Shown here in pieces: positions 1 to 9,066 of a stretch of 64,000 bases of DNA. The first letter of the stretch is position 1. The number at the start of each line of letters is the position of its first letter. Made by a program: the position numbers and the translations under genes. The DNA is from [Clostridium] scindens. Lineage in GTDB: Bacteria; Bacillota; Clostridia; Lachnospirales; Lachnospiraceae. Under the pieces are notes generated by a model. It was not told where the DNA came from and did not search any database. It saw only the letters and a program-made list of their open reading frames with translations. Location of the stretch: the NCBI RefSeq assembly GCF_019597925.1, contig NZ_CP080442.1:3018001-3082000 (forward strand). The letters run 5' to 3'.

Positions 1-1059
1 ACTACTCTGGATGAATTATCAGCATCGATCCCACAGATCAAAGAATATGGAGATATTGCGTCAAAAGTGCTGAACAAATATCCCATGTCCATTCCACGTT
101 ACTATCTGTCTCTTGTCAATCCAGATGATGCCGATGACCCTATCCGGAAGATGTGCATTCCCTCCTTCCTGGAAATGGATCTTGCCGGCACATTCGACAC
201 CAGCGGCGAAAGTTCCAATACAAAACTGCAGGGACTTCAGCATAAGTATCCGCAAACGGTACTGCTGCTTTCCACGAACCGCTGCGCCATGTACTGCAGA
301 TACTGCTTTCGCAAGCGTATGGTGGGAAGCGGCACGCAAGAGGTCGTGGCAGATATTAGGGAAGCCATGTCCTATATACGGGAACATAAGGAAATTACCA
401 ATGTTCTCATCTCAGGAGGAGACTCCTTCCTGTTGAATACGGACGTCATCAGGGAATACCTGGATTCGCTTACCGCTATCGGTCATCTTGATTATATCCG
501 GTTCGGAACCAAGACCCCTGTCGTCTTCCCCCAGCGTATACTGGAAGATTCCAGATTGCAGGACATTCTTCAGGAATATGGGCGTAAGAAACAGATCTAT
601 ATCGTGACACAGTTCAATCACCCCAGAGAATTAACAGAAGATTCTATAAGTGCCGTAAGATGCCTGCAAGGCCTCGGCCTGATCGTCAAAAACCAGACGG
701 TTCTTTTAAAAGGAGTCAATGACTGTCCCGAAACACTTGCCCTGCTTTTCCGGCGCTTCACAGAACTTGGGATCATCCCTTACTACATCTTCCAATGCAG
801 GCCGGTGACCGGTGTGATGAACCAATTCCAGGTTCCCTTACAGGCTGGCTATGATATCATAGAGCAGGCGAAGGCCATGCAGAATGGCAATGGGAAATGC
901 TTCCGCTATGTTCCGTCTAATCCGGACGGCAAGATTGAGATTCTGGGACGGACCGATGCCGGGCAGATGGTGTTCAAATATCACCAGGCCAAGGACTCTG
1001 ATAATCTGGGGCGGGTGTTTCAAAGAGAGGTGGGGCCGGATATCTGCTGGATCGAGTAG
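1..1059 (+). CDS. KamA-family radical SAM protein (5' end missing)
   Basis: The reading frame is open from base 1, so the start lies outside the window. The protein carries the radical-SAM cysteine triad CAMYCRYC (C-x3-C-x2-C) near base 283, followed by a GGD-type SAM-binding stretch (ISGGDSF), in the order seen in lysine 2,3-aminomutase relatives. Those enzymes use S-adenosylmethionine, a [4Fe-4S] cluster and PLP to move amino groups. The C-terminal part contains GNGKCFRY where classical KamA has the glycine-rich PLP-lysine segment PGGGGK, so PLP binding is uncertain. It ends shortly after, as in shorter KamA-like proteins of unknown substrate. It is followed by a shared hairpin terminator and convergent genes. 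Family membership is secure; the reaction is not. Confidence 0.85.
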   Translation, partial: TTLDELSASIPQIKEYGDIASKVLNKYPMSIPRYYLSLVNPDDADDPIRKMCIPSFLEMDLAGTFDTSGESSNTKLQGLQHKYPQTVLLLSTNRCAMYCRYCFRKRMVGSGTQEVVADIREAMSYIREHKEITNVLISGGDSFLLNTDVIREYLDSLTAIGHLDYIRFGTKTPVVFPQRILEDSRLQDILQEYGRKKQIYIVTQFNHPRELTEDSISAVRCLQGLGLIVKNQTVLLKGVNDCPETLALLFRRFTELGIIPYYIFQCRPVTGVMNQFQVPLQAGYDIIEQAKAMQNGNGKCFRYVPSNPDGKIEILGRTDAGQMVFKYHQAKDSDNLGRVFQREVGPDICWIE

Positions 1060-1091
1060 AAATGCCAGGAGTCCATAATTCGCATAAAAAG

Positions 1092-1129
1092 CGTGCCGGA
1101 AGCATGTCTGATACCATGCTTCCGGCACG
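1092..1129. terminator. Bidirectional hairpin terminator
   Basis: A perfect 15-bp stem (1092-1106 with 1115-1129) with an 8-nt loop lies between the convergent KamA-like and NUDIX genes. On the minus strand it is followed by a run of five T. Confidence 0.85.
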
Positions 1130-1133
1130 TTTC

Positions 1134-2159
1134 CTACTCTTTAGAATACTCTTTCAAATACTCTCCTACCATTCTGAATTCCTCTTCATATATGCAATTC
1201 GCAAGAGTCCCCTCCTGAACCTCTTGCATGCATTCCTCGTAATCCATCCAGATGACTTCTTCTACTTCCGACTCCTGCAAGGTCAGTTCCTCTATCTCTA
1301 CGGGCTCCGTATACACATAGACCGAACTAAGCTCGTTGTCCCGGAACATCCTGCCGTAAAATACATCCTCAAAGGCTCCATGATGTACGCCTACATAATG
1401 CAGTTCTTCTTCTGACGCCGTGATGCCTAGTTCCTCTTTTATCTCCCTGACTGCCGATTCTATCACTGTATCCCCCGAAGCCACATGGCCTGCGGACGAG
1501 ATGTCATAACATCCTGGATTGGAATCCTTGCAAGCGCTTCTCTTTTGAAGCAGCACGTCATACCCGCTCTTGTGGTTCTTTCTTACCACCCAGATATGCG
1601 CGGTGGCATGAAGGCTTCCTTCCCGGTGGGCAACGCCCCGCTCTCTCACGATTCCGGTCTTAGAGCCGTCCGGGTTAAGTATATCGAATAATTCCATTGG
1701 CTTTCCGTTCAACGCGGCAGATACCAGCTTGTCATGTCCGTCATAAACCAGTTTCAGGGAAAAGAACTCCTCTTCTTCATCCATCAGCCGGAAGAAGATC
1801 TTATCCCCTTCCCAGATGTTTAAGTTCCATACATCTTCAATGTCCACCCATTCCAATTCCCCCTCATCACATGGAATCGGCTCGCCTACAAAGCCGTCCG
1901 CGGTAAACAGGGACATGTATTCGGTAACCCCATTGCCGGATACGAAAGTTACAAGTCCTCTGTAACGGTAAGACGTAAGCGTGTATCCGGTCTCTTCCCA
2001 TACTTCTCTTAGCAGGCACTCTTCCGGGCTTTCATCCTGTTCGAAGTGGCCCCCTACGCCAATCCACTTATCTTTATTTACATCGTTTTTCTTTACGGTT
2101 CGGTGCAGCATCAGATAACGCCCGTCCTGCTCGATGTAGCATAGCGTGCTTAGTTTCAT
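1134..2159 (-). CDS. Two-domain NUDIX hydrolase
   Basis: The 341-residue protein holds two NUDIX domains. The first (about residues 1-130) has a full NUDIX box, GGHFEQDESPEE followed by REVWEETGY, as in MutT/8-oxo-dGTP diphosphatases. The second (about 165-335) has AGHVASGD followed by REIKEELGI, resembling the IPP-isomerase-like NUDIX group, with Asp in place of the first box Glu. NUDIX enzymes hydrolyse nucleoside-diphosphate-linked compounds using Mg2+ held by the REXXEE glutamates, which are present in both halves. The start ATG has an AAGGAGG site at good spacing and overlaps the stop of the upstream GGDEF/EAL gene by 4 nt, so the two are co-transcribed. The substrate of each half cannot be told from sequence. 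Confidence 0.88.
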   Translation of the reverse strand: MKLSTLCYIEQDGRYLMLHRTVKKNDVNKDKWIGVGGHFEQDESPEECLLREVWEETGYTLTSYRYRGLVTFVSGNGVTEYMSLFTADGFVGEPIPCDEGELEWVDIEDVWNLNIWEGDKIFFRLMDEEEEFFSLKLVYDGHDKLVSAALNGKPMELFDILNPDGSKTGIVRERGVAHREGSLHATAHIWVVRKNHKSGYDVLLQKRSACKDSNPGCYDISSAGHVASGDTVIESAVREIKEELGITASEEELHYVGVHHGAFEDVFYGRMFRDNELSSVYVYTEPVEIEELTLQESEVEEVIWMDYEECMQEVQEGTLANCIYEEEFRMVGEYLKEYSKE

Positions 2160-4027
2160 CTGTTTCCTCCTTCGTTTCCAGACGCAAGGGAGACGTCTTG
2201 CCGGCCAATCAATAGTTTCCTGAATTCCTCGCCAGGCATGGGCTTATAATAATAGTATCCTTGTATCAAGTCGCATCCGCACTCCTTTAAGAATTCCAAC
2301 TGTTTCTTCGTCTCAATGCCCTCGGCTACAGACTTAATATCCAATTCCTTGATTATTCCGAGAATGCCTTTTACGATCAGCTGCTCCTTTTTGCTGTCCG
2401 GGTTGCCCCGGAAGAACAGGGCATCTAATTTTAACACGTCTATTTCCAAATCCTTCAACATCCCAAGCGAAGAATACCCGGTGCCAAAATCATCCATGCT
2501 GCACTGAAAGCCATTGTCATGCAATTCCTTTATAATCTCAAGCATATAGTCCTGGCTCTCGCAGGCCACCGTTTCTGTAAACTCGATCTCCAGCATGCCA
2601 TCGGGTATCTGGTACCGCTCTTTAATCGCGGCATAATTCTTGACAAAATCCGCCGTATAGAATCGGATCTTTGATACATTAACGGATACCGGAACTACCC
2701 TGGCTCCCTCCCGATATCTATCCTGCATGAATCTGCACACCTCTTCAAAAACATACTGATCCAGACGTCCGATCAGATGCTCCTTTTCGAATACAGGAAT
2801 GAACTCTCCCGGCATTATCATCTTGCCTTCCGAAGTCTTCCAGCGTACCAGGGCCTCCGCGGCCTCGATCTCTCCTGTATAGGGTGACACCTTCGGCTGG
2901 AAATAAACGATGAATTCGCCCGCCGCAAGCGCGCTTCCCATACGGTCCGCAATATGGATTTCCCGGAACATCTGCTCGCGAATGCTTTCATTATAGAACG
3001 CATAGTTGCTGCCTGGCGCGTTCTTGATGGTCTTCTGGGCATAATTCGCCCGATTGACAAATCCCCTTATATCCAGTTTTTCAATGGTATCTTCAATACA
3101 GCAGATTCCACATGCGATCGCCATCACATGCTTGTCAGGAAGGACTTCGCGCTTCATGAAATCCCGGTCGATCTTCCTCTGCATATTCAGCAGGTCCTGC
3201 TTGTCTTCATAGCACCGCAGGACCAGAAACTGGTCAGCCATAGAGCGGGAGAGAAGTTCATTCTCCTTCAGGGAATCTGTCAGGGTCCTGGCATATTCTT
3301 TCAGAACCCTGTCCCCATACTCATAGCCGAATACATCATTGATATATTTGAAGTTCTCAAAATCGATATATACTACCGCTAGCTTTGCTCCCTGATTCTG
3401 ATCAATGATCTCCTGACCTTCTGCATAAAAGCGCTCGATAGCATATGCGCCGGTCAGTTCATCCCGCCCGGCCTGATCAGCCAGTTCCGCCGTCTTTTCC
3501 CGAAGCCGGAAATACTTTCTCACATAATAGCCTATGGCGAATATGCTGACAATCAGGCAGAATACTCCAGTTATAACCATCTGTCTGACAAGCGCTGTCG
3601 AACGCTGTCCGGAATATTCCTGGATAGAGAATACCGTATCATTTGCCACGTCAAACAATTCTTCGCTTTGCTTTAAAAGCCTTTCTTTATCCGCCCCTTG
3701 CCTTACATCATAGATCTCTTTTTTAATCTGGCTCCAATTTTCATTTAATAATTCCAGCTCGTTGTTAAAGTCTGCATAACTGGTTCTCTTAAGTCCATAC
3801 TGGCCTTCGCCTGTCAGCAATTCCTCCATGATGCCATCCACGTATGCTATCAATTCGTCATCCGGCTTATCGTTAGTTTCCAGTTTTATGACTCGCTGAG
3901 TAGCCCCGCGTACAATTCCTACATAATTAATTAATTTTCCATAATTACGGATGCGGGTGATTGACCGGGCTGAGAAAAGACTCATAACAAGTATGATAAT
4001 CAGGACTATTGGAAGGAGAAATTTCAT
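2156..4027 (-). CDS. Membrane GGDEF/EAL protein, c-di-GMP phosphodiesterase type
   Basis: The 623-residue protein has membrane segments near residues 3-20 and 149-167 enclosing an extracytoplasmic sensor of about 130 residues, then a GGDEF domain (about 180-350) and an EAL domain (about 365-610). The GGDEF active site reads SMADQ (262-266), so cyclase activity is unlikely; such domains often serve as regulatory GTP-binding parts. The EAL domain keeps EALVRW, the DDFGTGYSS loop and AEGIET, so c-di-GMP hydrolysis is expected. It is first in a two-gene operon with the NUDIX gene. The annotated ATG has no clear ribosome site. A better-placed ATG at 4038 (GGAGCG upstream) opens a 4-codon frame that stops on the annotated start across a 7-A tract, so the true N-terminus is uncertain. 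Confidence 0.9.
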   Translation of the reverse strand: MKFLLPIVLIIILVMSLFSARSITRIRNYGKLINYVGIVRGATQRVIKLETNDKPDDELIAYVDGIMEELLTGEGQYGLKRTSYADFNNELELLNENWSQIKKEIYDVRQGADKERLLKQSEELFDVANDTVFSIQEYSGQRSTALVRQMVITGVFCLIVSIFAIGYYVRKYFRLREKTAELADQAGRDELTGAYAIERFYAEGQEIIDQNQGAKLAVVYIDFENFKYINDVFGYEYGDRVLKEYARTLTDSLKENELLSRSMADQFLVLRCYEDKQDLLNMQRKIDRDFMKREVLPDKHVMAIACGICCIEDTIEKLDIRGFVNRANYAQKTIKNAPGSNYAFYNESIREQMFREIHIADRMGSALAAGEFIVYFQPKVSPYTGEIEAAEALVRWKTSEGKMIMPGEFIPVFEKEHLIGRLDQYVFEEVCRFMQDRYREGARVVPVSVNVSKIRFYTADFVKNYAAIKERYQIPDGMLEIEFTETVACESQDYMLEIIKELHDNGFQCSMDDFGTGYSSLGMLKDLEIDVLKLDALFFRGNPDSKKEQLIVKGILGIIKELDIKSVAEGIETKKQLEFLKECGCDLIQGYYYYKPMPGEEFRKLLIGRQDVSLASGNEGGNR

Positions 4028-4038
4028 CTTTTTTTCAT
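4028..4038 (-). other. A7 tract and 4-codon leader frame at the GGDEF/EAL start
   Basis: On the minus strand an ATG at 4038-4036, preceded by GGAGCGTAAT, reads Met-Lys-Lys-Arg-stop, its TGA overlapping the annotated ATG (4027). It spans seven consecutive A residues; one extra A would fuse it in frame to the main protein. It could be translational coupling, slippage or a base-calling error. Confidence 0.4.
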
Positions 4039-4170
4039 ATTACGCTCCGAAGGAGTTTATTTATAAATTTCCTCTTAGCCTATATATTACCATCAAACTA
4101 TTAAAAAATCACTATTTTTGCGCTTTTTCCTCATGAATTGCGCATCTTTTGTCATGCTGAAAACAACTCT

Positions 4171-5916
4171 TTAAATTGGCAGGCTATCTCTAACGCAGAG
4201 CGCCCCATATCCCACCTGAGGATTGGGATACTGGGTGAATCCCGGCAATGGCCTCGCGCCGCGCCTTAAATAGGCCTTTACCTTTTCTCCATACAGGTAA
4301 TTATCATTCCCCCTTATAATTCCCCACTCCATCAGAAGCGCCGCGCCGCCCGTCACAAATGGCGTCGCAAAGGAGGTTCCGGTAAACTGTCCATAGCCTC
4401 CTCCGACCATGACAGAGGTAACGCTTACTCCCGGCGCAACGATATCCGGCTTCACCAACTGCTGTTCCCGGGTATATCCTCTTCCGGAAAAATCCGCATA
4501 GGAAAATGTCAGCGCATTGTAGGCGCCTACGGAAATTGCCCTGCTGGCAGTAGATGGGATTGTAAGCGTCGTGCTGTCCGTCGGAAATAAAAAGCCGGTT
4601 CCCTGGTTAAGCACGGATTCACTCGGAAGCCACATTTCAAATTCTCCGGATACGATACGCCTTGGAGACAGTACGATCTGCCAGATGCCCCCTGAGATAT
4701 ACCCGTCTCTTGGAATCATATCAATATAGATTTCCTGGGACGTGCTATAAGGGCTGGGCTCCCCATAATAGAGCAGGATCTCCGTCTGGCCTGCCGTATA
4801 TCTTTGAGGGCCCAATATTTCCTTAAATGGCCCTACCGCCACTCCGGAAGGGTTGACGATGGAGATGTCCACCACGTCCGTGTATTCTTTCCATATCTGT
4901 ATATTCAGCGCTGGCTGGCTACTTTGCACCGCCAGCTGGATAATCGTCTCCTCGTCTTCCCGGAGCACGCCGGAAGTATGGCCCGCGCTCGCCGCCTCAT
5001 TCCCTGTCCCGATACAGATGCTGTTCTTCCAGATATTGGAGATGTCGTCAATAAACCGTTCTAAAAGCGATGTCCCGTCATGGGGGCCGTATGTATTTCC
5101 AAAACTGATGTTAATCGCTACCGGCATCTGAAATTCCAGAGATTTTCGGATGACATAATCAATTCCCTGCATCAGTTCCGTGGTCCGGGGAAAGCCCTCC
5201 TGCCTGGGATTCCCAAGTTTCACCACCAGCAGCTGGCTTTCAGAGGCAACACCTGCATACTGGCCGCCGCTATTCCTTCCATTTCCTGCCGCGATTCCCG
5301 CTACCGCCGTCCCATGTCCAGAGGTATCTACGCTTGGAACCAGCCTTCCTCGCTCCTGCAAAGTCGGCTGTCTAAGCGCTTCGTTAATCTGCTCTTGCGT
5401 GTATTCTGCTCCAATGGCATACCCTTCCGGCGGCGTCCGTCCCTCTCCCGGCGCGAGAGACTGATCCCACAGCGCCCGTATTCTTGTGGTTCCATCTGCC
5501 TCCCGAAAATCCTGGCTGGCATAATCGATCCCGGAATCTATGACTGCGACAAGAACGCCCTGTCCATATAGCGCAAAGCGGGTATCCTGCACCGAATCGA
5601 TACAGGATACCCGTCTTCCGTTTGCGACTTGAAAGAACAGCCTTTTGGGCTTCTCAATATATTCTACTTCCACCAGCTGCGCAAGTTCGTCAATCCTGGA
5701 TTCCAGGATGGTAATGATTGCATATTCGTTCAGCAGTTCCACAACCTGGTTTGCCAGGGTCCTCACCCGTTCCAGGCTTCCTGAGTATTTGATGATCAGA
5801 TCCCATTCCCTGTCAATCGGATTATATCCTACATCCAGATCCAGAGATTTCTCCCGTTCTTCTTCCGTGGCGTCTATCGCCAGATTTAACTGGTCCTCAA
5901 TCTTCTGACTTGCCAT
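4171..5916 (-). CDS. S8 family (subtilisin-like) peptidase
   Basis: The 581-residue protein contains the complete subtilase triad: Asp127 in VAVIDSGID, His201 in SGHGTAVAGIAAG and Ser515 in GTSFATP. The oxyanion Asn is probably that of GTGNEA near 306. There is no signal peptide, and an N-terminal region of about 100 residues precedes the catalytic fold. A long insertion (about 320-450) separates the oxyanion loop from the serine. This architecture matches the cytoplasmic or spore-associated clostridial subtilases that include the germination proteases Csp. Substrate and any germination role are inference. It is followed at 24 nt by rubrerythrin upstream on the same strand and stands apart from the GGDEF gene. 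Confidence 0.9.
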   Translation of the reverse strand: MASQKIEDQLNLAIDATEEEREKSLDLDVGYNPIDREWDLIIKYSGSLERVRTLANQVVELLNEYAIITILESRIDELAQLVEVEYIEKPKRLFFQVANGRRVSCIDSVQDTRFALYGQGVLVAVIDSGIDYASQDFREADGTTRIRALWDQSLAPGEGRTPPEGYAIGAEYTQEQINEALRQPTLQERGRLVPSVDTSGHGTAVAGIAAGNGRNSGGQYAGVASESQLLVVKLGNPRQEGFPRTTELMQGIDYVIRKSLEFQMPVAINISFGNTYGPHDGTSLLERFIDDISNIWKNSICIGTGNEAASAGHTSGVLREDEETIIQLAVQSSQPALNIQIWKEYTDVVDISIVNPSGVAVGPFKEILGPQRYTAGQTEILLYYGEPSPYSTSQEIYIDMIPRDGYISGGIWQIVLSPRRIVSGEFEMWLPSESVLNQGTGFLFPTDSTTLTIPSTASRAISVGAYNALTFSYADFSGRGYTREQQLVKPDIVAPGVSVTSVMVGGGYGQFTGTSFATPFVTGGAALLMEWGIIRGNDNYLYGEKVKAYLRRGARPLPGFTQYPNPQVGYGALCVRDSLPI

Positions 5917-5940
5917 GCAATCCCTTCCTTACCTACAATA

Positions 5941-6552
5941 TTATTTGATAAACTCGCATTCAAAATATGGAGCCATGCTTGCCGGTATAAAGTATCCACG
6001 TTCGTGGCGGCATACCGGACACACTTCCGGAACCAGCTTGCCCTTATGAATATGCCCGCAGTTCAGGCACATCCAGTACTTATCCTCTTTGCTTTCAAAA
6101 TACTGATTATTCTCCAGCATGCAGGCCAGCTTGCCAAACCGCTTTGCATGCGTCTGCTCTACCCTTGCTATCTGGTAGAACGCGGACGCCACTTCTATGA
6201 AGCCTTCTTCTTTGGCTATATCTCCGAAGTTCTGGTACACATCCTCATACTCTTCCATCTCGTTATGCTCCGCGGCTTTTAACAGTTCGATCACGCTGTC
6301 AAAATGGTCTACCGGGTAGCCTCCGTCAATATGGATGGTCGTTCCCGATAGGTTCTTAAGCAGATCATAGAAGCGCTTTGCATGAGCGCGCTCTTGGTCT
6401 GCAGTAAAGAGAAATACCTGGTTGACGGCAAATAACCCCTGCTCTCTTGCAACCTCGGCTGCTATCGTATAGCGGTTTCTTGCCTGGCTCTCCCCGGCAA
6501 ATGCTCTCATCAGATTCTCTCTTGTCTTACTTTCTTTAAAATCAATAGCCAT
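5941..6552 (-). CDS. rbr: Rubrerythrin
   Basis: Rubrerythrin reduces hydrogen peroxide in anaerobes with electrons from rubredoxin or NADH-linked partners. The N-terminal ferritin-like four-helix part carries the di-iron ligands in repeated E-x2-H contexts (ERAHAKRF and EQTHAKRF). The C-terminal rubredoxin-like domain has two Cys pairs, CLNCGH and CPVCRH, that bind one Fe. The start was set at the ATG at 6552 because AAGGAG lies 8 nt upstream; the in-frame GTG at 6561 overlaps that ribosome site. At 203 residues it is of normal family length. It stands alone or just upstream of the subtilase on the same strand. Confidence 0.95.
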   Translation of the reverse strand: MAIDFKESKTRENLMRAFAGESQARNRYTIAAEVAREQGLFAVNQVFLFTADQERAHAKRFYDLLKNLSGTTIHIDGGYPVDHFDSVIELLKAAEHNEMEEYEDVYQNFGDIAKEEGFIEVASAFYQIARVEQTHAKRFGKLACMLENNQYFESKEDKYWMCLNCGHIHKGKLVPEVCPVCRHERGYFIPASMAPYFECEFIK

Positions 6553-6613
6553 GTCACACACTCCTTTTCATTATTAATAGTAGTATGTAGCATGGCTGCC
6601 AGATTATACATAT

Positions 6614-7633
6614 TTAATTAAATCCGATTATTCTTCTTGCAACCGTATAAGCCAGCGAAGAGATCTTCCGGCCTGACTTGCCCGGGATATTCATGGTCTG
6701 ACCCAGGATTCCGTAGCGGATCTTAATGTAGGTCTTCATATCCCGCTTCTTCAGATACAGCCACAATTCCTTTTTCTTCTCCAGATTCTCCTTCTCCTTT
6801 GAACGGATCAAAAGAATCGAAGATACCGTCATCATGATTGCCAGGTAATTTATCATATACTGTCTCAGTTTCTTGCTGGTCACCTTTTTCAGCTGGTACA
6901 TGTCTATCATGGTCTTGGTTACGAATATCTGCTGGTCTACTCTTGCAATCATTACCTTCTCATTGACGGACTGATCCTCTCTTCCAATAAAGTACCTGTA
7001 AAAATCTACATCCAGATAATATATCTTGCGTACATGAGGCAGGGGATAGTATACATAGATATTATCCACGTAGAAGGTATGCTTCGGCAGTCTCATCTGG
7101 CTCAGCTTGAGCATGTCCGTCCGATAGATTACAGAATGCATCAGAATATATTGATCTAAACGGAAATGTCCGATATCATCCCAGCGGAACACCTCGTCCT
7201 GCGGAAGAACGTTCCGGTAGTGTATGCATTTTTTATGGGTGACCCCTACTTTTTCATAGACATAGTTGGAAATCAGCATGTCAATCTGCTCATTGTCCTC
7301 TTCCAGATGGCGCATCAGCATCAGTATCTTATGCAGCGCCTCCTCATCCACCCAGTCATCACTGTCCACAACCTTAAAATACTTTCCACTTGCATTGGCA
7401 AGTCCGGCGTTGACCGCGTCGCCATGCCCTCCATTTTCTTTGTCAATCACTTTGATTATATCCGGATACTTGTCCATATACTCATGGGCAATCTGCGAAG
7501 TTTTATCTTTAGAACCATCATTCACGATAATAATCTCTACCTCATCCCCGCCCGGCAGGATGCTTTCAATGGCATGGGCCATGTAATCCTGGGAATTATA
7601 GCATGGGATTGCAAATGAAATATACTTCATCAT
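6614..7633 (-). CDS. Family 2 glycosyltransferase
   Basis: This 339-residue protein has the GT-A fold signature of GT2 enzymes: FAIPCYNSQDY at the N-terminus, IIIVNDGSKDKT, ENGGHGDAVNAG and the metal-binding VVDSDDWVD at about residue 90. Such enzymes transfer a sugar from a nucleotide sugar to a growing glycan or lipid. There is no clear membrane segment at the C-terminus, which is basic (KSGRKISSLAYT...). No polysaccharide cluster surrounds it, so the acceptor is unknown. AAGGAG precedes the start; either of two adjacent ATG codons could serve. Confidence 0.88.
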   Translation of the reverse strand: MMKYISFAIPCYNSQDYMAHAIESILPGGDEVEIIIVNDGSKDKTSQIAHEYMDKYPDIIKVIDKENGGHGDAVNAGLANASGKYFKVVDSDDWVDEEALHKILMLMRHLEEDNEQIDMLISNYVYEKVGVTHKKCIHYRNVLPQDEVFRWDDIGHFRLDQYILMHSVIYRTDMLKLSQMRLPKHTFYVDNIYVYYPLPHVRKIYYLDVDFYRYFIGREDQSVNEKVMIARVDQQIFVTKTMIDMYQLKKVTSKKLRQYMINYLAIMMTVSSILLIRSKEKENLEKKKELWLYLKKRDMKTYIKIRYGILGQTMNIPGKSGRKISSLAYTVARRIIGFN

Positions 7634-7724
7634 TCTTCTCCTTTTCTTCGATGAATTATCTATCTAGTATAAATCATTTCATAAGATTTTCCAACCGCTT
7701 CTTGGTAAAATATCTCCTTATTGA

Positions 7725-7753
7725 TTGTAAATTCCCTTTACATCCGCTATAGT
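7725..7753 (+). promoter_or_regulatory. Sigma-A-like promoter of the first phosphofructokinase
   Basis: TTGTAA (7725-7730) and TATAGT (7748-7753) are separated by 17 nt, about 30 nt before the AGGAGG site of the PFK gene. Confidence 0.55.
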
Positions 7754-7784
7754 ATTTGGTATAGGAAGAACAGGAGGAATTCAT

Positions 7785-9008
7785 ATGACAAAAAATATTA
7801 TCGTCGGACAATCGGGCGGGCCTACCGCCGTAATCAATGGAAGCCTGTACGGAGTCGTTGCAGAAGGACTTAAGCATCCTGACCGTATCGGCCGCGTATA
7901 TGGAATGATCAACGGAATCGAGGGATTCCTTCAGGGACATATGATGGACATCGGCGCTTTAGACCAGACAAATGAACTGGAAATGGTACGTACCACGCCA
8001 GGCGCATATCTTGGCTCCTGCCGGTACAAGCTGCCGGAGAGTCTGGAGGACGCAGTGTATCCACAGCTTTTCCAGAAATTTAAGGAGCATGGCATCGGCT
8101 ATTTCTTCTATATCAGGGGAAATGATTCCATGGATACGGTCAGCAAACTGTCCCGCTACGCCCAGACTATCGGCAGCGATATCCGCTTCATCGGCGTGCC
8201 AAAGACCATCGACAATGACCTGGTAGAGACGGATCATACGCCGGGATACGGAAGCGCCGCCAAATACGTTGCCACCGTCGTAAGAGAGATCTCGGCTGAC
8301 GCCACCGTCTATGACAATAAGCAGTCTGTCACCATCGTAGAGATTATGGGACGCCATGCCGGATGGCTGACTGCCGCCAGTATTCTTGCCCGCAAATTCG
8401 AGGGGGACAACCCTGTACTCATCTATGTGCCGGAGGTTGCCTTTGACCAGGAGGCCTTCATCGCCAAGGTAACAGAATCCCTGAAGCATACGCCTAATCT
8501 GGTAGTCTGCATCTCAGAGGGGATCCATGACAAGGATGGCACTTTTATCTGCGAATACTCCAGCGAAGTAGGAACCGATACCTTCGGGCACAAGATGCTG
8601 ACTGGCTCCGGCAAGTATCTGGAAAACCTTGTCAAGGAAAGGCTTGGAGTCAAAGTACGCTCCATCGAGCTAAACGTATGCCAGCGCTGCTCCTGCGCCC
8701 ACTTGTCCAGAGTCGATCTTGACGAGTCCGAGAATGCAGGCATATTCGCCGTGCTGTCCGCCCTTGCGGGAGAGACCGGCAAGATGATCAACTTCATCCG
8801 TAACAAAAGCGTTCCTTATGAACTGTCGTATGGCACTGCCGATGTCAACATCATCTGCAACCAGGAAAAGACCGTGCCTTTGGAGTGGATCATTGCGGAT
8901 GGCTCCGATATCAGCAATGAATTCATAGATTATGTTCGGCCGCTGACCCAAGGATTTGTAGAACTGCCTACCAAGAACGGAATACCGCTTTTCGCTTATA
9001 GAAAATAG
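7785..9008 (+). CDS. pfp: PPi-type 6-phosphofructokinase
   Basis: Phosphofructokinase phosphorylates fructose 6-phosphate to the 1,6-bisphosphate in glycolysis. Residues 111-115 read RGNDS, placing Asp at the position where ATP enzymes have Gly (GGDGS), and residue 140 is Lys in PKTIDND rather than Gly. Both changes mark pyrophosphate-dependent enzymes, which work reversibly. EIMGRHAGWL and the effector-site-free C-terminus also fit. The gene has its own promoter, an AGGAGG site and a strong downstream hairpin, so it is monocistronic. A second paralogue lies at 32,239-33,486; this copy has Arg before GNDS where the other has Gly. Phosphoryl-donor preference is inferred from these residues, not measured. 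Confidence 0.93.
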   Translation: MTKNIIVGQSGGPTAVINGSLYGVVAEGLKHPDRIGRVYGMINGIEGFLQGHMMDIGALDQTNELEMVRTTPGAYLGSCRYKLPESLEDAVYPQLFQKFKEHGIGYFFYIRGNDSMDTVSKLSRYAQTIGSDIRFIGVPKTIDNDLVETDHTPGYGSAAKYVATVVREISADATVYDNKQSVTIVEIMGRHAGWLTAASILARKFEGDNPVLIYVPEVAFDQEAFIAKVTESLKHTPNLVVCISEGIHDKDGTFICEYSSEVGTDTFGHKMLTGSGKYLENLVKERLGVKVRSIELNVCQRCSCAHLSRVDLDESENAGIFAVLSALAGETGKMINFIRNKSVPYELSYGTADVNIICNQEKTVPLEWIIADGSDISNEFIDYVRPLTQGFVELPTKNGIPLFAYRK

Positions 9009-9016
9009 ACTGGTTT

Positions 9017-9062
9017 AAGAAGCCCCATGCCATCGTATCCTGATCGTGGCATGGGGCTTCTT
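9017..9062. terminator. Bidirectional hairpin terminator
   Basis: A 16-bp stem (9017-9032 with 9047-9062) with a 14-nt loop sits between the convergent PFK and WYL regulator genes. Confidence 0.85.
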
Positions 9063-9066
9063 CGCG

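Noticed and set aside
7674..7940. Minus-strand frame overlapping the first PFK promoter and start
   Set aside because: No family resemblance and it overlaps an experimentally typical promoter-plus-AGGAGG arrangement on the other strand.
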